DNA from: Curtobacterium caseinilyticum
GTDB lineage: Bacteria; Actinomycetota; Actinomycetes; Actinomycetales; Microbacteriaceae
Assembly: GCF_030363035.1 (NCBI RefSeq)
Contig: NZ_JAUCMN010000001.1
Coordinates: forward strand, 186,001 to 250,000
Length of the DNA stretch: 64,000 nt
Reading direction: 5' to 3'
Both the position numbers and the translations under genes were made by a program. This document shows positions 40,547-49,983 of this stretch, in pieces. Below the pieces are notes generated by a model. That model saw nothing but the letters and a program-made list of their open reading frames with translations. It was not told where the DNA came from and did no database searches. Numbering within the stretch: the first letter of the stretch is position 1; every line of letters starts with the position of its first letter.

Positions 40547-41313
40547 CAGTTGCCCGCCGCTGCGGCCTGCACGTAGCGGTCGTAGCCCTCGTTCTCGAGG
40601 CGCTCGGCGAGCTCGGGGCCGCCCTGCTCGGCGACCTTGCCCGCCACGAACACGTGCACGAAGTCCGGCTTGATGTAGCGGAGGATGCGCGTGTAGTGCG
40701 TGATCAGCAGCACGCCGAGGCCGGTCGCTGCCTTCGCGCGGTTGACGCCCTCGGAGACGATCTTCAGCGCGTCGACGTCGAGGCCGGAGTCGGTCTCGTC
40801 GAGCACGGCGAACTTCGGCTTGAGGAGCTCGAGCTGCATGATCTCGTGACGCTTCTTCTCGCCGCCGGAGAAGCCCTCGTTGACGTTGCGCTCGGCGAAG
40901 GCCGAGTCCATCTTGAGGTCGGCCATCGACTGACGGAGGTCCTTCACCCAGCTGCGGAGCGCCGGAGCCTCGCCGTCGATCGCCGTCTTGGCGGTGCGGA
41001 GGAAGTTCGACACCGTGACGCCGGGGATCTCGACCGGGTACTGCATCGCGAGGAACATGCCCGCGCGGGCGCGCTCGTCGACGCTCATCGCGAGCACGTC
41101 CTCGCCGTCGAGCGTGATCGAACCGCCGGTGACGTTGTACCGCGGGTGGCCGGCGATCGTGTACGCGAGGGTGGACTTGCCGGAGCCGTTCGGCCCCATG
41201 ATCGCGTGGATCTCGCCCTCGTTGATGGTGAGGTCGACGCCCTTCAGGATCTCCTTGGTGCCCTGGTCGGTGTCGATCGAGACCTGCAGGTCGCGGATTT
41301 CGAGAGTGGACAT
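40546..41313 (-). CDS. sufC: Fe-S assembly ATPase SufC
   Basis: 255 aa ABC ATPase of the SufBCD scaffold. Walker A GPNGSGKST (40-48), FSGGEKKRHEIMQ and DETDSGLDVDAL are diagnostic of SufC. Powers cluster assembly on SufB-SufD in the cytoplasm. ATG with AAGGA upstream, 62 nt after the Rieske gene. Confidence 0.96.
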   Translation of the reverse strand: MSTLEIRDLQVSIDTDQGTKEILKGVDLTINEGEIHAIMGPNGSGKSTLAYTIAGHPRYNVTGGSITLDGEDVLAMSVDERARAGMFLAMQYPVEIPGVTVSNFLRTAKTAIDGEAPALRSWVKDLRQSMADLKMDSAFAERNVNEGFSGGEKKRHEIMQLELLKPKFAVLDETDSGLDVDALKIVSEGVNRAKAATGLGVLLITHYTRILRYIKPDFVHVFVAGKVAEQGGPELAERLENEGYDRYVQAAAAGN

Positions 41314-41375
41314 TGCGTTCCTTCGGTTACAGCTGCTGTGCGGCGTCAGCCGCGCGGGAAGAGTGGGGGTGACGC

Positions 41376-41702
41376 TCAGTCGACGGGGACCGGGTCGTGC
41401 ACGTCGACGTAGACGTCGCCGTCGCGGACCTCGACCCGGAAGACCGGGACCGGCTCGTAGGCCGGGAAGTTCTGCGGCTTGCCGGTGGCCAGCGAGAACC
41501 GGGACCCGTGGGCCCAGCACTCGAGCGTGTCGCCCTCGACGAACCCCTCGGCCAGGGAGATGTCCCCGTGCGTGCAGGTGTCCCCGATCGCGTGCACGAC
41601 GCCGGCCGAGTCCTTCACGATCGCCACGGCGGTACCGTCGACGACCACGCGCATCGGGCTGTCGACCGCGATGTCCGATTCGGAGCAGACCTTCTCGGCC
41701 AT
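41376..41702 (-). CDS. Rieske-type ferredoxin in the suf operon
   Basis: 108 aa soluble Rieske protein. The [2Fe-2S] ligands are C43-x-H45 and C62-x2-H65. Small Rieske ferredoxins are often embedded in actinobacterial suf operons and may deliver electrons or sense clusters; the role is not settled. Start overlaps the sufD stop (TGATG). Confidence 0.93.
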   Translation of the reverse strand: MAEKVCSESDIAVDSPMRVVVDGTAVAIVKDSAGVVHAIGDTCTHGDISLAEGFVEGDTLECWAHGSRFSLATGKPQNFPAYEPVPVFRVEVRDGDVYVDVHDPVPVD

Positions 41703-43033
41703 CAGGCGTCCGCCTGCTCGGCCTCGGGGGTGGCGGCGGCGACCGCGGTGCGGCCCTCGGCGAGCTCCTGCTCGACCGCGGCGATGAGGCGCTCCTCGAG
41801 CTCGGGCGCACCGATCTTCTGGATGACCTCGACCAGGAAGCCGAGGACGACGAGGCGACGGGCCTCTTCCTCGGGGATACCGCGGGCCTGCAGGTAGAAC
41901 AGCTGCTCGTCGTCGAAGCGACCGGTCGCGCTCGCGTGCCCGGCGCCCTCGATGTTGCCCGTCTCGATCTCGAGGTTCGGGATGCTGTCCGCGCGCGTGC
42001 CGTCGGTCAGGACCAGGTTGCGGTTCTGCTCGTACGAGTCGGTGCCGTCACCGGCGCGGCCGATGAGGACATCGCCGATCCACACCGTGTGCGCACCCTC
42101 GCCCTGCAGCGCACCCTTGTAGTTGACGCGGCCGCGGGTGTTCGGGGCGTCGTGGTTCACGTAGACCTGCTGCTCGATGTACTGCCCCGCATCGGCGAAG
42201 TACACGCCGTACATCTCGGTGTCGGCACCCTGGGCTCCGAGGTGCGTCGACGGGTTGACCCGGACGACGTCGCCGCCGAGCGAGACCACGACGTGCTTCA
42301 GGAAGGCGTCACGACCGACCTCGGCGAACTGCGTCGACACGTGCACCGCGTCGTCGTCCCAGTCCTGCAGGCTGACGACCGTGAGCCGGGCGCCGTCGCG
42401 GACCACGATCTCGACGTTCTCGCTGAGGACCGCCGACCCGCGGTTGTCGATCACGACGATGCCCTGCGCGTGCTGCTCCGCGGTGATCACGGTGTGCGCG
42501 GCGCGCGGCTGGGTGCCGAAGTCCGAGCGGGTGATCGAGATCGACTCGTGCGCCTCGGTCGCCTTGACGGTGACCTTGAGCACGGCGTCGCGCGCGGTCC
42601 AGGCAGCCGCCGCGGCGCGGTCCTCGGGCAGACCCGCGGTGCCGACGGCCGGGTCGTCGCTCCGACCCCACTCGACGTCGGCGCCCTCGGTCTGACGGGC
42701 GAGGAACGGGTAGGCGGAGCCGTCGAGGCCGCCGTCGAGCAGCGGCTGGAGCTTGGTCAGCGGCGCGAACTTCCAGTTGACCTCGCGGCCGGTGACCGGC
42801 GGGAAGGCGTCGAGGTCGCCGGACTGCGGGCGCTCCGAGCGGGTCTGGACCGGGACCTTCGTGTCCCATCCTCCGTCGGAGTGCGCGCGCGCGCCGTGCT
42901 GCTCGGTGCCCTGACCCTGCGCCGACGGAGCCTGCTGGCCCTGCGCCACGGCGGAGGGCTCGATCGGCTGGTCGATGTGCGGAGCGGGGGTGGACCCGCC
43001 GGTCGGTGTCGGGTTGGTGCTGGTGTTCGACAT
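41702..43033 (-). CDS. sufD: Fe-S assembly scaffold SufD
   Basis: 443 aa. A disordered Pro/Gln-rich N-terminus (1-60) precedes a right-handed beta-helix domain and the conserved C-terminal segment IEGAGHASATGRFDDEQLFYLQARGIPEEEARRL found in SufB/SufD. Pairs with SufB and SufC to build clusters. ATG follows the sufB TAG directly. Confidence 0.96.
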   Translation of the reverse strand: MSNTSTNPTPTGGSTPAPHIDQPIEPSAVAQGQQAPSAQGQGTEQHGARAHSDGGWDTKVPVQTRSERPQSGDLDAFPPVTGREVNWKFAPLTKLQPLLDGGLDGSAYPFLARQTEGADVEWGRSDDPAVGTAGLPEDRAAAAAWTARDAVLKVTVKATEAHESISITRSDFGTQPRAAHTVITAEQHAQGIVVIDNRGSAVLSENVEIVVRDGARLTVVSLQDWDDDAVHVSTQFAEVGRDAFLKHVVVSLGGDVVRVNPSTHLGAQGADTEMYGVYFADAGQYIEQQVYVNHDAPNTRGRVNYKGALQGEGAHTVWIGDVLIGRAGDGTDSYEQNRNLVLTDGTRADSIPNLEIETGNIEGAGHASATGRFDDEQLFYLQARGIPEEEARRLVVLGFLVEVIQKIGAPELEERLIAAVEQELAEGRTAVAAATPEAEQADA

Positions 43034-44452
43034 CTAGCCGACGGATCCTTCCATGCTCATCTCGATGAGCTTGTTGAGTTCGAGCGCGTACTCCATCGGG
43101 AGCTCGCGGGCGATGGGCTCGATGAAGCCGCGGACGATCATGGCCATCGCCTCGTCCTCCGGCATGCCGCGCGACATGAGGTAGAACAGCTGCTCCTCGC
43201 TCACGCGGGAGACCGTGGCCTCGTGCCCGAGCTGCACGTCGTCGACGCGGATGTCGATCGCCGGGTACGTGTCGCTGCGGCTCACCGTGTCGACGAGCAG
43301 CGCGTCACAGCGGACCGTGTTCGCTGCGTGGTGCGCGGCCGGGTCGACGCGGACCTCCCCGCGGTACCCGGCGCGGCCACCGCCACGGGCGATCGACTTC
43401 GAGACGATCGACGACGTCGTGTACGGCGCCATGTGGATCATCTTCGCGCCGGCGTCCTGGTGCTGGCCGGGACCGGCGAACGCGACGGACAGGGTCTCGC
43501 CCTTGGCGTGCTCGCCCGCGAGGTAGATCGACGGGTACTTCATCGTGACCTTGGACCCGATGTTGCCGTCGATCCACTCCATCGTCGCGCCCTCGTGCGC
43601 GATCGCGCGCTTGGTGACGAGGTTGTAGACGTTGCTCGACCAGTTCTGGATCGTCGTGTAGCGCACGCGGGCGTTCTTCTTCACGATGATCTCGACCACG
43701 GCCGAGTGCAGCGAGTCGGACTTGTAGATCGGGGCGGTGCAGCCCTCGATGTAGTGGACGTAGGAGTCCTCGTCCGCGATGATCAGCGTCCGCTCGAACT
43801 GGCCCATGTTCTCGGTGTTGATCCGGAAGTAGGCCTGCAGCGGGATCTCGACGTGCACGCCCTTCGGCACGTAGACGAAGGAGCCGCCGGACCACACGGC
43901 CGTGTTCAGCGCGGCGAACTTGTTGTCGCCCGCCGGGATCACGGAGCCGAAGTACTCCTCGAAGAACTCCGGGTGCTCGCGGAGCGCCGTGTCGGTGTCC
44001 ATGAAGATGACGCCCTGCTGTTCCAGGTCCTCGCGGATCTGGTGGTAGACGACCTCGGACTCGTACTGCGCGGCGACGCCGGCGACCAGGCGCTGGCGCT
44101 CGGCCTCGGGGATGCCCAGGCGCTCGTAGGTGTTGCGGATGTCCTCGGGCAGCTCTTCCCAGGTCTGGGCCTGCTTCTCGGTGGACTTCACGAAGTACTT
44201 GATGTTGTCGAAGTCGATGTCCGACAGGTCGGCACCCCACGACGGCATCGGCTTGCGGTCGAACAGCGTCAGCGCCTTGAGGCGGAGCTTGCGCATCCAC
44301 TCGGGCTCGTTCTTCCGGGCGGAGATGTCGCTGACCACCTCGTCCGACAGACCGCGGCGCGCAGACGCACCGGCCGTGTCGGAGTCGGACCAGCCGAACT
44401 CGTACTGGCCGAGCCCTTCGAGTTCTGGACGGTCGATGAGCACGTCGGACAT
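43034..44452 (-). CDS. sufB: Fe-S assembly scaffold SufB
   Basis: 472 aa. Central scaffold protein; [38 protein letters not shown] and the C-terminal [19 protein letters not shown] are conserved. No intein interrupts it, unlike in mycobacteria. ATG at 44452 with AGGAG upstream and a leader of perhaps 200 nt (TAGGAT at 44658-44663, minus). First gene of sufB-sufD-Rieske-sufC-sufT; sufR, sufS and sufU are not in this operon. Confidence 0.96.
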   Translation of the reverse strand: MSDVLIDRPELEGLGQYEFGWSDSDTAGASARRGLSDEVVSDISARKNEPEWMRKLRLKALTLFDRKPMPSWGADLSDIDFDNIKYFVKSTEKQAQTWEELPEDIRNTYERLGIPEAERQRLVAGVAAQYESEVVYHQIREDLEQQGVIFMDTDTALREHPEFFEEYFGSVIPAGDNKFAALNTAVWSGGSFVYVPKGVHVEIPLQAYFRINTENMGQFERTLIIADEDSYVHYIEGCTAPIYKSDSLHSAVVEIIVKKNARVRYTTIQNWSSNVYNLVTKRAIAHEGATMEWIDGNIGSKVTMKYPSIYLAGEHAKGETLSVAFAGPGQHQDAGAKMIHMAPYTTSSIVSKSIARGGGRAGYRGEVRVDPAAHHAANTVRCDALLVDTVSRSDTYPAIDIRVDDVQLGHEATVSRVSEEQLFYLMSRGMPEDEAMAMIVRGFIEPIARELPMEYALELNKLIEMSMEGSVG

Positions 44453-44630
44453 GGTCTCCTCGTTTCCTTCTCGCGGCAGCGTCTGTGGGGACAACCCGTG
44501 ACGTCCGGACGCCATTCCACCGCGGACCTCCGACAGGAGTCCCACGGCGTTGCTGCCTCGCAACGTCGATGGTCCCACGCAGTCGTCCGACCGAACGGCG
44601 ATCTCGGCCCATTCGGAGCCGGCGCCTGCC

Positions 44631-44636
44631 TAGACT
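44631..44636 (+). promoter_or_regulatory. -10 box (TAGACT) of ctaA
   Basis: TAGACT about 67 nt before the ctaA GTG; the leader carries AACAGGAAGG near the start codon. Confidence 0.4.
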
Positions 44637-44702
44637 TGACTGCTGCTGAACCCTCGAATCCTACAGGTTCACCGCACGGAACAACAGGAAGGCACCACCC
44701 TC

Positions 44703-45689
44703 GTGACTCGCGTCGGACCCACCGTCGAGCAGGGCGTCCAGCAGGAGACCCGGAACCCACGGTGGTGGTCGCTCCCCCGCGCCGTCGACCCCCGCGTGAT
44801 CTGGCTCGCCTGGGCGTCCTTCGTGGTCGAGGTCGTGCTGATCGGCACCGGCGGCCTCGTCCGCCTGACCGCGTCCGGTCTGGGGTGCCCGACGTGGCCG
44901 AAGTGCACCGCCGAGTCGCTCGTGTCGACCCCGGAGATGGGTGTGCACGGCGTCATCGAGTTCGGCAACCGGCTGCTCACCTTCGTCCTGGTGGTCGTCG
45001 CGGTCGCGATGTTCCTCGCCGTGGTCCGGATGCGCCGCACGCGTCCCGAACTCTTCTGGCTCGCGTTCGCCCAGGGCATCGCGATCCCGGTGCAGGCGGT
45101 GATCGGCGGCCTCAGCGTGCTCACGAACCTCAACCCGTTCGTCGTCGGCCTGCACTTCGTGGTCTCCACGACGCTCGTCGCGGTCACCGCCACGCTCGTG
45201 TACCGCTCGATGAACGGACCGCGGACCGCCGCACGGCTCGTCCCCGGCTGGTACACGGGCCTGGTCCGTTGCACCGTCGCCGCCGTGGTGGTCACCGTCC
45301 TGGTCGGCATCCTGACGACGGGCTCCGGCCCGCACGCCGGTGCGAGCGAGGCGGTCGACGGTGGGCGCCTGCACCGCACGGGCTTCGACCCGCAGCTCAT
45401 GGAGCACCTGCACGCGATCCCGGCCTACGTGCTCTTCGCCCTGACCCTCGCGCTCGTCGTCGGCGCGGTCGTCCTCCGTCTGTCGAGCCGCTGGGCCCTC
45501 GTCCTGCTCGTCGTCGAGTTCGTGCAGATCGCCGTCGGCCTGACCCAGGCGCGGACCGGTCTGCCGGTCGGCCTGGTGGGGACGCACATGGTGCTCGCCG
45601 GACTGCTCGTGGGTGCGGTGACCGTCGTCGTGCTCTCGACGCGCGGCAGCGCCGGCCGCCAGGCCGTCCGGGAGCGCATCGCCGCCTGA
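44703..45689 (+). CDS. ctaA: Heme A synthase (CtaA/COX15)
   Basis: 328 aa with about eight membrane helices. TGGLVRLTASGLGCPTWPKC and the His-bearing segments (HGVIEFGNRL, MEHLHAIPAYV) are those of CtaA, which oxidises heme O to heme A for cytochrome aa3. Starts GTG. Divergent from sufB; ctaB lies downstream in the opposite direction. Confidence 0.95.
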   Translation: MTRVGPTVEQGVQQETRNPRWWSLPRAVDPRVIWLAWASFVVEVVLIGTGGLVRLTASGLGCPTWPKCTAESLVSTPEMGVHGVIEFGNRLLTFVLVVVAVAMFLAVVRMRRTRPELFWLAFAQGIAIPVQAVIGGLSVLTNLNPFVVGLHFVVSTTLVAVTATLVYRSMNGPRTAARLVPGWYTGLVRCTVAAVVVTVLVGILTTGSGPHAGASEAVDGGRLHRTGFDPQLMEHLHAIPAYVLFALTLALVVGAVVLRLSSRWALVLLVVEFVQIAVGLTQARTGLPVGLVGTHMVLAGLLVGAVTVVVLSTRGSAGRQAVRERIAA

Positions 45690-45709
45690 CGCGCTCCTCG
45701 CTCGTCCTC

Positions 45710-45804
45710 CGACATCCCGCGCGTCGCCCCGCTCCGATCGGCGGCGCGTGGGATGTCGGCGTCCATGCGTCGCCCCGCTCCCATCGACGCCGCGTGGGAT
45801 GTCG
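45710..45804. repeat. Hairpin with 38-nt direct repeat
   Basis: CGACATCCC (45710) pairs with GGGATGTCG (45750). The right arm with its interior (45721-45758) is repeated at 45767-45804 with three mismatches (46-bp period). Confidence 0.6.
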
Positions 45805-45951
45805 TCGTCCGGACTGCCTCGGTGCCGGCGACCACGCTCGAGACGCCGGCGACGCAGCGCGACACCGCCGACAGCGCGAGACGCCCCCGGATCCGACTGG
45901 GTACCGGGCGGACGCGACCGTCTCGCGCCCCCGCAGGCCCGGCCACGACTC

Positions 45952-45993
45952 GGACGGGAGGCCCGTCGCCCGCTCGCCCCGCGCCTCCCGTCC
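45952..45993. repeat. Palindromic 3'-end element, copy 7 (diverged core)
   Basis: GGACGGGAGG and CCTCCCGTCC arms are intact, but the core is not self-complementary. Length 42 nt like the perfect copies. Confidence 0.65.
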
Positions 45994-46020
45994 GGCGCCC
46001 GCTCGCCGCCGCGCGGCTGC

Positions 46021-46216
46021 CGCGACACCGTCGTCGTCGTACGACAGCGGCATCGTCGCCCCGGTCGACCCGCCCGGAGCGGCCCGCCTCGCCCGCCGCC
46101 TCCCGCGACACCGTCGTCGTCGTACAACAGCGGCATCGTCGCCCCGGTCGACCCGCCCGGAGCAGCCCGCGTCGCCCGCCGCCTCCCGCGACACCGTCGT
46201 CGTCGTGCGACAGCGG
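46021..46216. repeat. 83-bp tandem repeat, 2.4 copies
   Basis: Units start at 46021, 46104 and 46187 with CGCGACACCGTCGTCGTCGT; the third is cut at about 46216. The first two differ at only a few sites. Confidence 0.85.
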
Positions 46217-46366
46217 CTGTGTCATGGCAGCCGGAAGCACTCACCCACACCCGCGCCCAGCTGCCCGCGTCTGCCCCGGCCGCGCAGTCCCGCAGCCGCG
46301 CAGTCCCCCGCGCCGCGCAGTCCCCCGGCCGCGCACCGCCCGCGTCCGCGCAGCCCCACGACGCAC

Positions 46367-46398
46367 GACAGCGCCGCCGGCGGACCGGCGGCGCTGTC
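46367..46398 (-). terminator. Terminator after ctaB
   Basis: Perfect 14-bp stem GACAGCGCCGCCGG with loop CGGA, 18 nt after the stop. Confidence 0.75.
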
Positions 46399-46416
46399 CT
46401 GGGCGACGAGCCCGCG

Positions 46417-47361
46417 CTAGAGCGAGAAGGTGAAGACCTGCGGCAGCAGCGGGTCGATGCCCACGGCGATGAACAGCAGCGTCAGGTAGGTGATCGAGCT
46501 GTGGAAGACGCGCATCGGCTGGACGTGCTCGACGTGCTGGATCGCCCGCGAGTAGAGCTTGTGCGACTCGACGACGAACCAGATGCCGCCCGCGAGTGCG
46601 ACGACCGTGTAGAGCGGCCCCATGCCCGCGACCGGGATCAGCAGCAGCGAGCAGACCAGGGTCGCCCAGGCGTACAGGACGACCTGGAGCCCGACGACCG
46701 TGCGGCCCCGGACCACCGCGAGCATCGGCACGTCGGCGGCGTCGTAGTCGTCGCGGTACTTCATCGACAGTGGCCAGTAGTGCGGCGGCGTCCAGAGGAA
46801 GATCACCATGAAGAGGATGATCGGCGCCCACGACAGCGACCCGGTGACGCCGGCCCAGCCGATCAGCACCGGCATGCAGCCGGCCGACCCACCCCAGACG
46901 ATGTTCTGCGGCGTGCGGCGCTTGAGCCACAGCGTGTAGACGCACACGTAGATGAGGATCGCGACGACGCTGAGCGCCGCGGCGAGCCAGTTCACCAGGA
47001 ACCCGAGCACGGCCGTCGACAGCACCGCGAGCACCCACGAGAACACCAGGGCCTCGCGGTCGGTGAGCTCACCGGTGACGAGCGGACGGGTGCTCGTCCG
47101 CTTCATCAGCCGGTCGATGTCACGGTCGATGTAGCAGTTGAACGCCGATGCGGACCCCGCCGACATCGCCCCACCGAGCATCGTCCAGAACACGAGCCAC
47201 AGGTCGGGCACGCCCCGCTCGGCCAGGAACATCGTCGGCGCGGTCGTCACGAGCAGGAGCTCCATGACGCGCGGCTTCGTGAGAGAGACGTACGCACGGA
47301 CCTTGCGGGACAGCGTCGAGCGGGGTCGAACGATGTCGGGCCGGGTCTCGGTGGCAGTCAA
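46417..47361 (-). CDS. ctaB: Protoheme IX farnesyltransferase (heme O synthase)
   Basis: 314 aa UbiA-family membrane protein with about nine helices. The prenyl-diphosphate motif [19 protein letters not shown] (Asp residues at DRDID) and the second loop [13 protein letters not shown] are present. It farnesylates heme b to heme o, the substrate of CtaA. The start is TTG at 47361. Divergent from tkt, the usual actinobacterial arrangement. Confidence 0.95.
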   Translation of the reverse strand: MTATETRPDIVRPRSTLSRKVRAYVSLTKPRVMELLLVTTAPTMFLAERGVPDLWLVFWTMLGGAMSAGSASAFNCYIDRDIDRLMKRTSTRPLVTGELTDREALVFSWVLAVLSTAVLGFLVNWLAAALSVVAILIYVCVYTLWLKRRTPQNIVWGGSAGCMPVLIGWAGVTGSLSWAPIILFMVIFLWTPPHYWPLSMKYRDDYDAADVPMLAVVRGRTVVGLQVVLYAWATLVCSLLLIPVAGMGPLYTVVALAGGIWFVVESHKLYSRAIQHVEHVQPMRVFHSSITYLTLLFIAVGIDPLLPQVFTFSL

Positions 47362-47461
47362 CAGGGCAACCTCAGTCTGTTCGCATCAGCTCGCACACTC
47401 GGTGGACGGCTCCGTCGTCGTCGGGGCGTGCGTGGACCCGGAATGCACACGGGCCCACGTC

Positions 47462-47467
47462 AGTTTA
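47462..47467 (-). promoter_or_regulatory. -10 box (TAAACT) of ctaB
   Basis: TAAACT on the minus strand about 100 nt before the ctaB start. Confidence 0.4.
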
Positions 47468-47565
47468 GGCCATCGAGGCGCCGCGACGATGCCCCGCCCC
47501 GCCGACCGGGCCGACGCCCGACACGGCTCCGTCGTCACCTGGACACCTTCTGAGTGCGTGGTCAG

Positions 47566-47571
47566 TATGCT
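47566..47571 (+). promoter_or_regulatory. -10 box (TATGCT) of the tkt operon
   Basis: TATGCT, the best match to TATAAT-like boxes in this spacer, about 160 nt before the tkt GTG. Confidence 0.4.
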
Positions 47572-47733
47572 GGACACGCCCTCCCGCATTGCGTGCCCCG
47601 AAGACGTCGGCCGTATCGAGCCGGTCGGCCGCCGCTCGACGGCGACACGACACACGGCCCCGGGACGGCGATCATGTCCGTGCGATGGCACGAGCCCTCG
47701 CACATGTCGCAACAACGAAGGGTCAACATCCAA

Positions 47734-49827
47734 GTGGCTGAATTCACCTGGGACGCCATCGACCGGAAGGCCGTCGACACGGCACGCGTCCTCGCCGCCG
47801 ACGCGGTCGAGGCCGCCGGCAACGGTCACCCCGGCACCGCGATGAGCCTCGCGCCGGTCGCCCACCTGCTCTTCCAGAAGGTGATGCGTCGCGACCCCAG
47901 CGACTCCACCTGGATCGGCCGCGACCGCTTCATCCTCTCCGCCGGTCACGCCTCGATCCTGCAGTACGTGCAGTTCTACCTGCACGGCTACGGCCTCGAG
48001 CTCGAGGACCTCCAGCACCTGCGCAAGTGGGGCTCGAAGACCCCGGGTCACCCGGAGTACGGCCACACCGACGGCGTGGAGATCACCACCGGCCCGCTCG
48101 GCCAGGGCCTCGCCTCGGCCGTGGGCTTCGGCTACGCCCAGCGCTTCGAGCGCGGCCTCTTCGACCCGGAGACCGCCGACGGCGAGTCGCCCTTCGACCA
48201 CTTCACCTACGTGATCGCCGGTGACGGCGACATGCAGGAGGGCGTCACGAACGAGGCCGCGAGCCTCGCCGGCCGCCAGCAGCTCGGCCGCCTGGTCGTC
48301 TTCTACGACTCGAACCAGATCTCGATCGAGGACGACACCGACATCGCGTTCTCCGAGGACGTCGCCGCCCGCTACGAGTCGCTCGGCTGGCACGTCCAGC
48401 ACGTCGACTGGAAGAAGACCGGCGAGTACTCCGAGGACGTCGAGGAGCTCCACCGCGCCGTCGAGGCCGCCAAGGCCGAGACGACGAAGCCGTCGCTCAT
48501 CGTCCTCAAGACGATCATCGGTTGGCCGTCGCCGACCAAGCAGAACTCCGGCAAGATCCACGGCTCCGCGCTCGGCGCCGACGAGCTGAAGGGCCTCAAG
48601 GAGGTCCTCGGCTTCGACCCGGAGAAGACCTTCGACGTCGACCCCGAGGTGCTCGAGTACACCCGCGGTGCGATCGCCAAGGGCCAGGAGCAGCACGCCG
48701 AGTGGACGAAGACCTTCGACGCGTGGGCCGCGGCCAACCCGGAGAAGAAGGCGATGCTCGACCGCATCAACGCCGGCGAGCTCCCCGAGGGCCTCGAGGA
48801 GGCCCTGCCGGTCTTCTCCACCGAGAAGGCCGTCTCCACCCGCGCCGCCTCCGGCAAGGTCATCAACGCCATCGCGCCGCTCATGCCCGAGTTCTGGGGC
48901 GGTTCGGCGGACCTCGCCGAGTCGAACCTGACCACGATCGAGGGCGCGAAGTCCTTCGGTCCGGCCGAGGCGTCGACGAAGACCTGGTCGACCGACCCGT
49001 ACGGCCGCGTGCTGCACTTCGGCATCCGCGAGCACGCGATGGGCTCGATCCTGTCCGGCATCGTGCTGCACGGGAACACCCGCCCCTTCGGCGGCACGTT
49101 CCTCATCTTCAGCGACTACATGCGTCCGGCGGTCCGTCTCGCCGCGCTCATGAAGGCGCCGGCGATCTACGTCTGGACCCACGACTCCATCGCCCTCGGC
49201 GAGGACGGCCCGACGCACCAGCCGATCGAGCAGCTCACCGCCCTCCGTGCGATCCCGGGTCTCGACGTCGTCCGTCCGGCCGACGCCAACGAGGTCTCGT
49301 ACGCCTGGCTCGAGATGCTCAAGCACAAGGACCGTCCGGCCGGCATCGCGCTGAGCCGCCAGAACCTCCCGGTCTTCGAGCGTGGTGAGGGCGACGCCTC
49401 CGGCGAGACGCTCGCCTCCGCGAAGAACGTCGCGAAGGGCGCGTACATCCTGGCCGAGGCGCCGAACGGCACCCCGGACGTCATCCTCATCGGCACCGGT
49501 TCCGAGGTGCAGATCGCGGTCGAGGCACGCGAGCAGCTCAAGGCCGAGGGCATCAACGCCCGCGTCGTGAGCGCCCCGTCGCTCGAGTGGTTCTTCGAGC
49601 AGGACGAGGCCTACCGCGAGCAGGTCCTCCCGAAGGCCGTCACCGCGCGCGTCTCCGTCGAGGCCGGCATCGGCATGAGCTGGCGCGACATCGTCGGCGA
49701 CAAGGGCCGCAGCGTCTCGATCGAGCACTTCGGTGCCTCGGCGGACTACCAGCGCCTGTTCGCCGAGTTCGGCTTCACGACGGAGCACGTCGTCGCCGCC
49801 GCCAAGGAATCGATCGCAGCTTCCTGA
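47734..49827 (+). CDS. tkt: Transketolase
   Basis: 697 aa, full length. N-terminal thiamine-diphosphate domain with GNGHPGTAMSLAP and GDGDMQEGVTNEAAS, pyrimidine domain with GIREHAMGSILSGI and THDSIALGEDGPTHQP, and a C-terminal domain. Transfers two-carbon units in the pentose-phosphate pathway. GTG at 47734 (VAEFTWDAIDRKAVDTAR) fits the family N-terminus; upstream in-frame ATGs at 47674 and 47704 are possible but less likely. First gene of tkt-tal-zwf-opcA-pgl. Confidence 0.95.
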   Translation: MAEFTWDAIDRKAVDTARVLAADAVEAAGNGHPGTAMSLAPVAHLLFQKVMRRDPSDSTWIGRDRFILSAGHASILQYVQFYLHGYGLELEDLQHLRKWGSKTPGHPEYGHTDGVEITTGPLGQGLASAVGFGYAQRFERGLFDPETADGESPFDHFTYVIAGDGDMQEGVTNEAASLAGRQQLGRLVVFYDSNQISIEDDTDIAFSEDVAARYESLGWHVQHVDWKKTGEYSEDVEELHRAVEAAKAETTKPSLIVLKTIIGWPSPTKQNSGKIHGSALGADELKGLKEVLGFDPEKTFDVDPEVLEYTRGAIAKGQEQHAEWTKTFDAWAAANPEKKAMLDRINAGELPEGLEEALPVFSTEKAVSTRAASGKVINAIAPLMPEFWGGSADLAESNLTTIEGAKSFGPAEASTKTWSTDPYGRVLHFGIREHAMGSILSGIVLHGNTRPFGGTFLIFSDYMRPAVRLAALMKAPAIYVWTHDSIALGEDGPTHQPIEQLTALRAIPGLDVVRPADANEVSYAWLEMLKHKDRPAGIALSRQNLPVFERGEGDASGETLASAKNVAKGAYILAEAPNGTPDVILIGTGSEVQIAVEAREQLKAEGINARVVSAPSLEWFFEQDEAYREQVLPKAVTARVSVEAGIGMSWRDIVGDKGRSVSIEHFGASADYQRLFAEFGFTTEHVVAAAKESIAAS

Positions 49828-49832
49828 CCCTC

Positions 49833-49868
49833 GAGGGGCCGGGTCCGGTACGCCGGATCCGGCCCCTC
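49833..49868 (+). terminator. Hairpin after tkt
   Basis: 16-bp stem GAGGGGCCGGGTCCGG (one G-U) with loop TACG, 6 nt after the tkt stop. It is followed at once by palindrome copy 8, so it may attenuate rather than fully stop transcription into tal. Confidence 0.7.
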
Positions 49869-49869
49869 T

Positions 49870-49909
49870 GCCGGGAGGCACGCGGCGGCCCCGCCACGTG
49901 CCTCCCGGC
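49870..49909. repeat. Palindromic 3'-end element, copy 8 (diverged)
   Basis: GCCGGGAGGCACG and CGTGCCTCCCGGC arms; the G-to-A change in one arm is matched by C-to-T in the other. A right half-copy recurs at 51178-51198 before zwf. Confidence 0.7.
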
Positions 49910-49983
49910 CTCCAGACCACGACACCACGGCCCCGGTCGCGTCACGCAGACCGGGCCGGTCGACGAAAGAAGAAGAGAAACCC

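Larger units (their letters stand above)
45690..46416. other. 727-nt gene-free, repeat-dense spacer
   Basis: Between convergent ctaA and ctaB. It contains a hairpin plus a 38-nt direct repeat (45710-45804), palindrome copy 7, the 83-bp tandem array (46021-46216), Pro/Arg-frame CCGCGCAGTCCC repeats (about 46270-46330) and the ctaB terminator. No gene is supported. Confidence 0.65.
47362..47733. other. ctaB/tkt divergent control region
   Basis: 372 nt without a gene. It holds a TAAACT box for ctaB (47462-47467, minus) and a TATGCT box for tkt (47566-47571, plus), leaving leaders of about 95 and 155 nt. No clear -35 or operator was recognised. Confidence 0.5.

Noticed and set aside
46021-46216. 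CRISPR array or coding repeat
   Set aside because: Units are contiguous without spacers, and all frames give biased peptides with no start site.
40988-46420. A plus-strand reading frame of 1810 codons opposite the suf genes
   Set aside because: It is antisense to five well-supported genes, with Arg/Pro/Asp/Val-biased composition expected from the third-frame GC skew.
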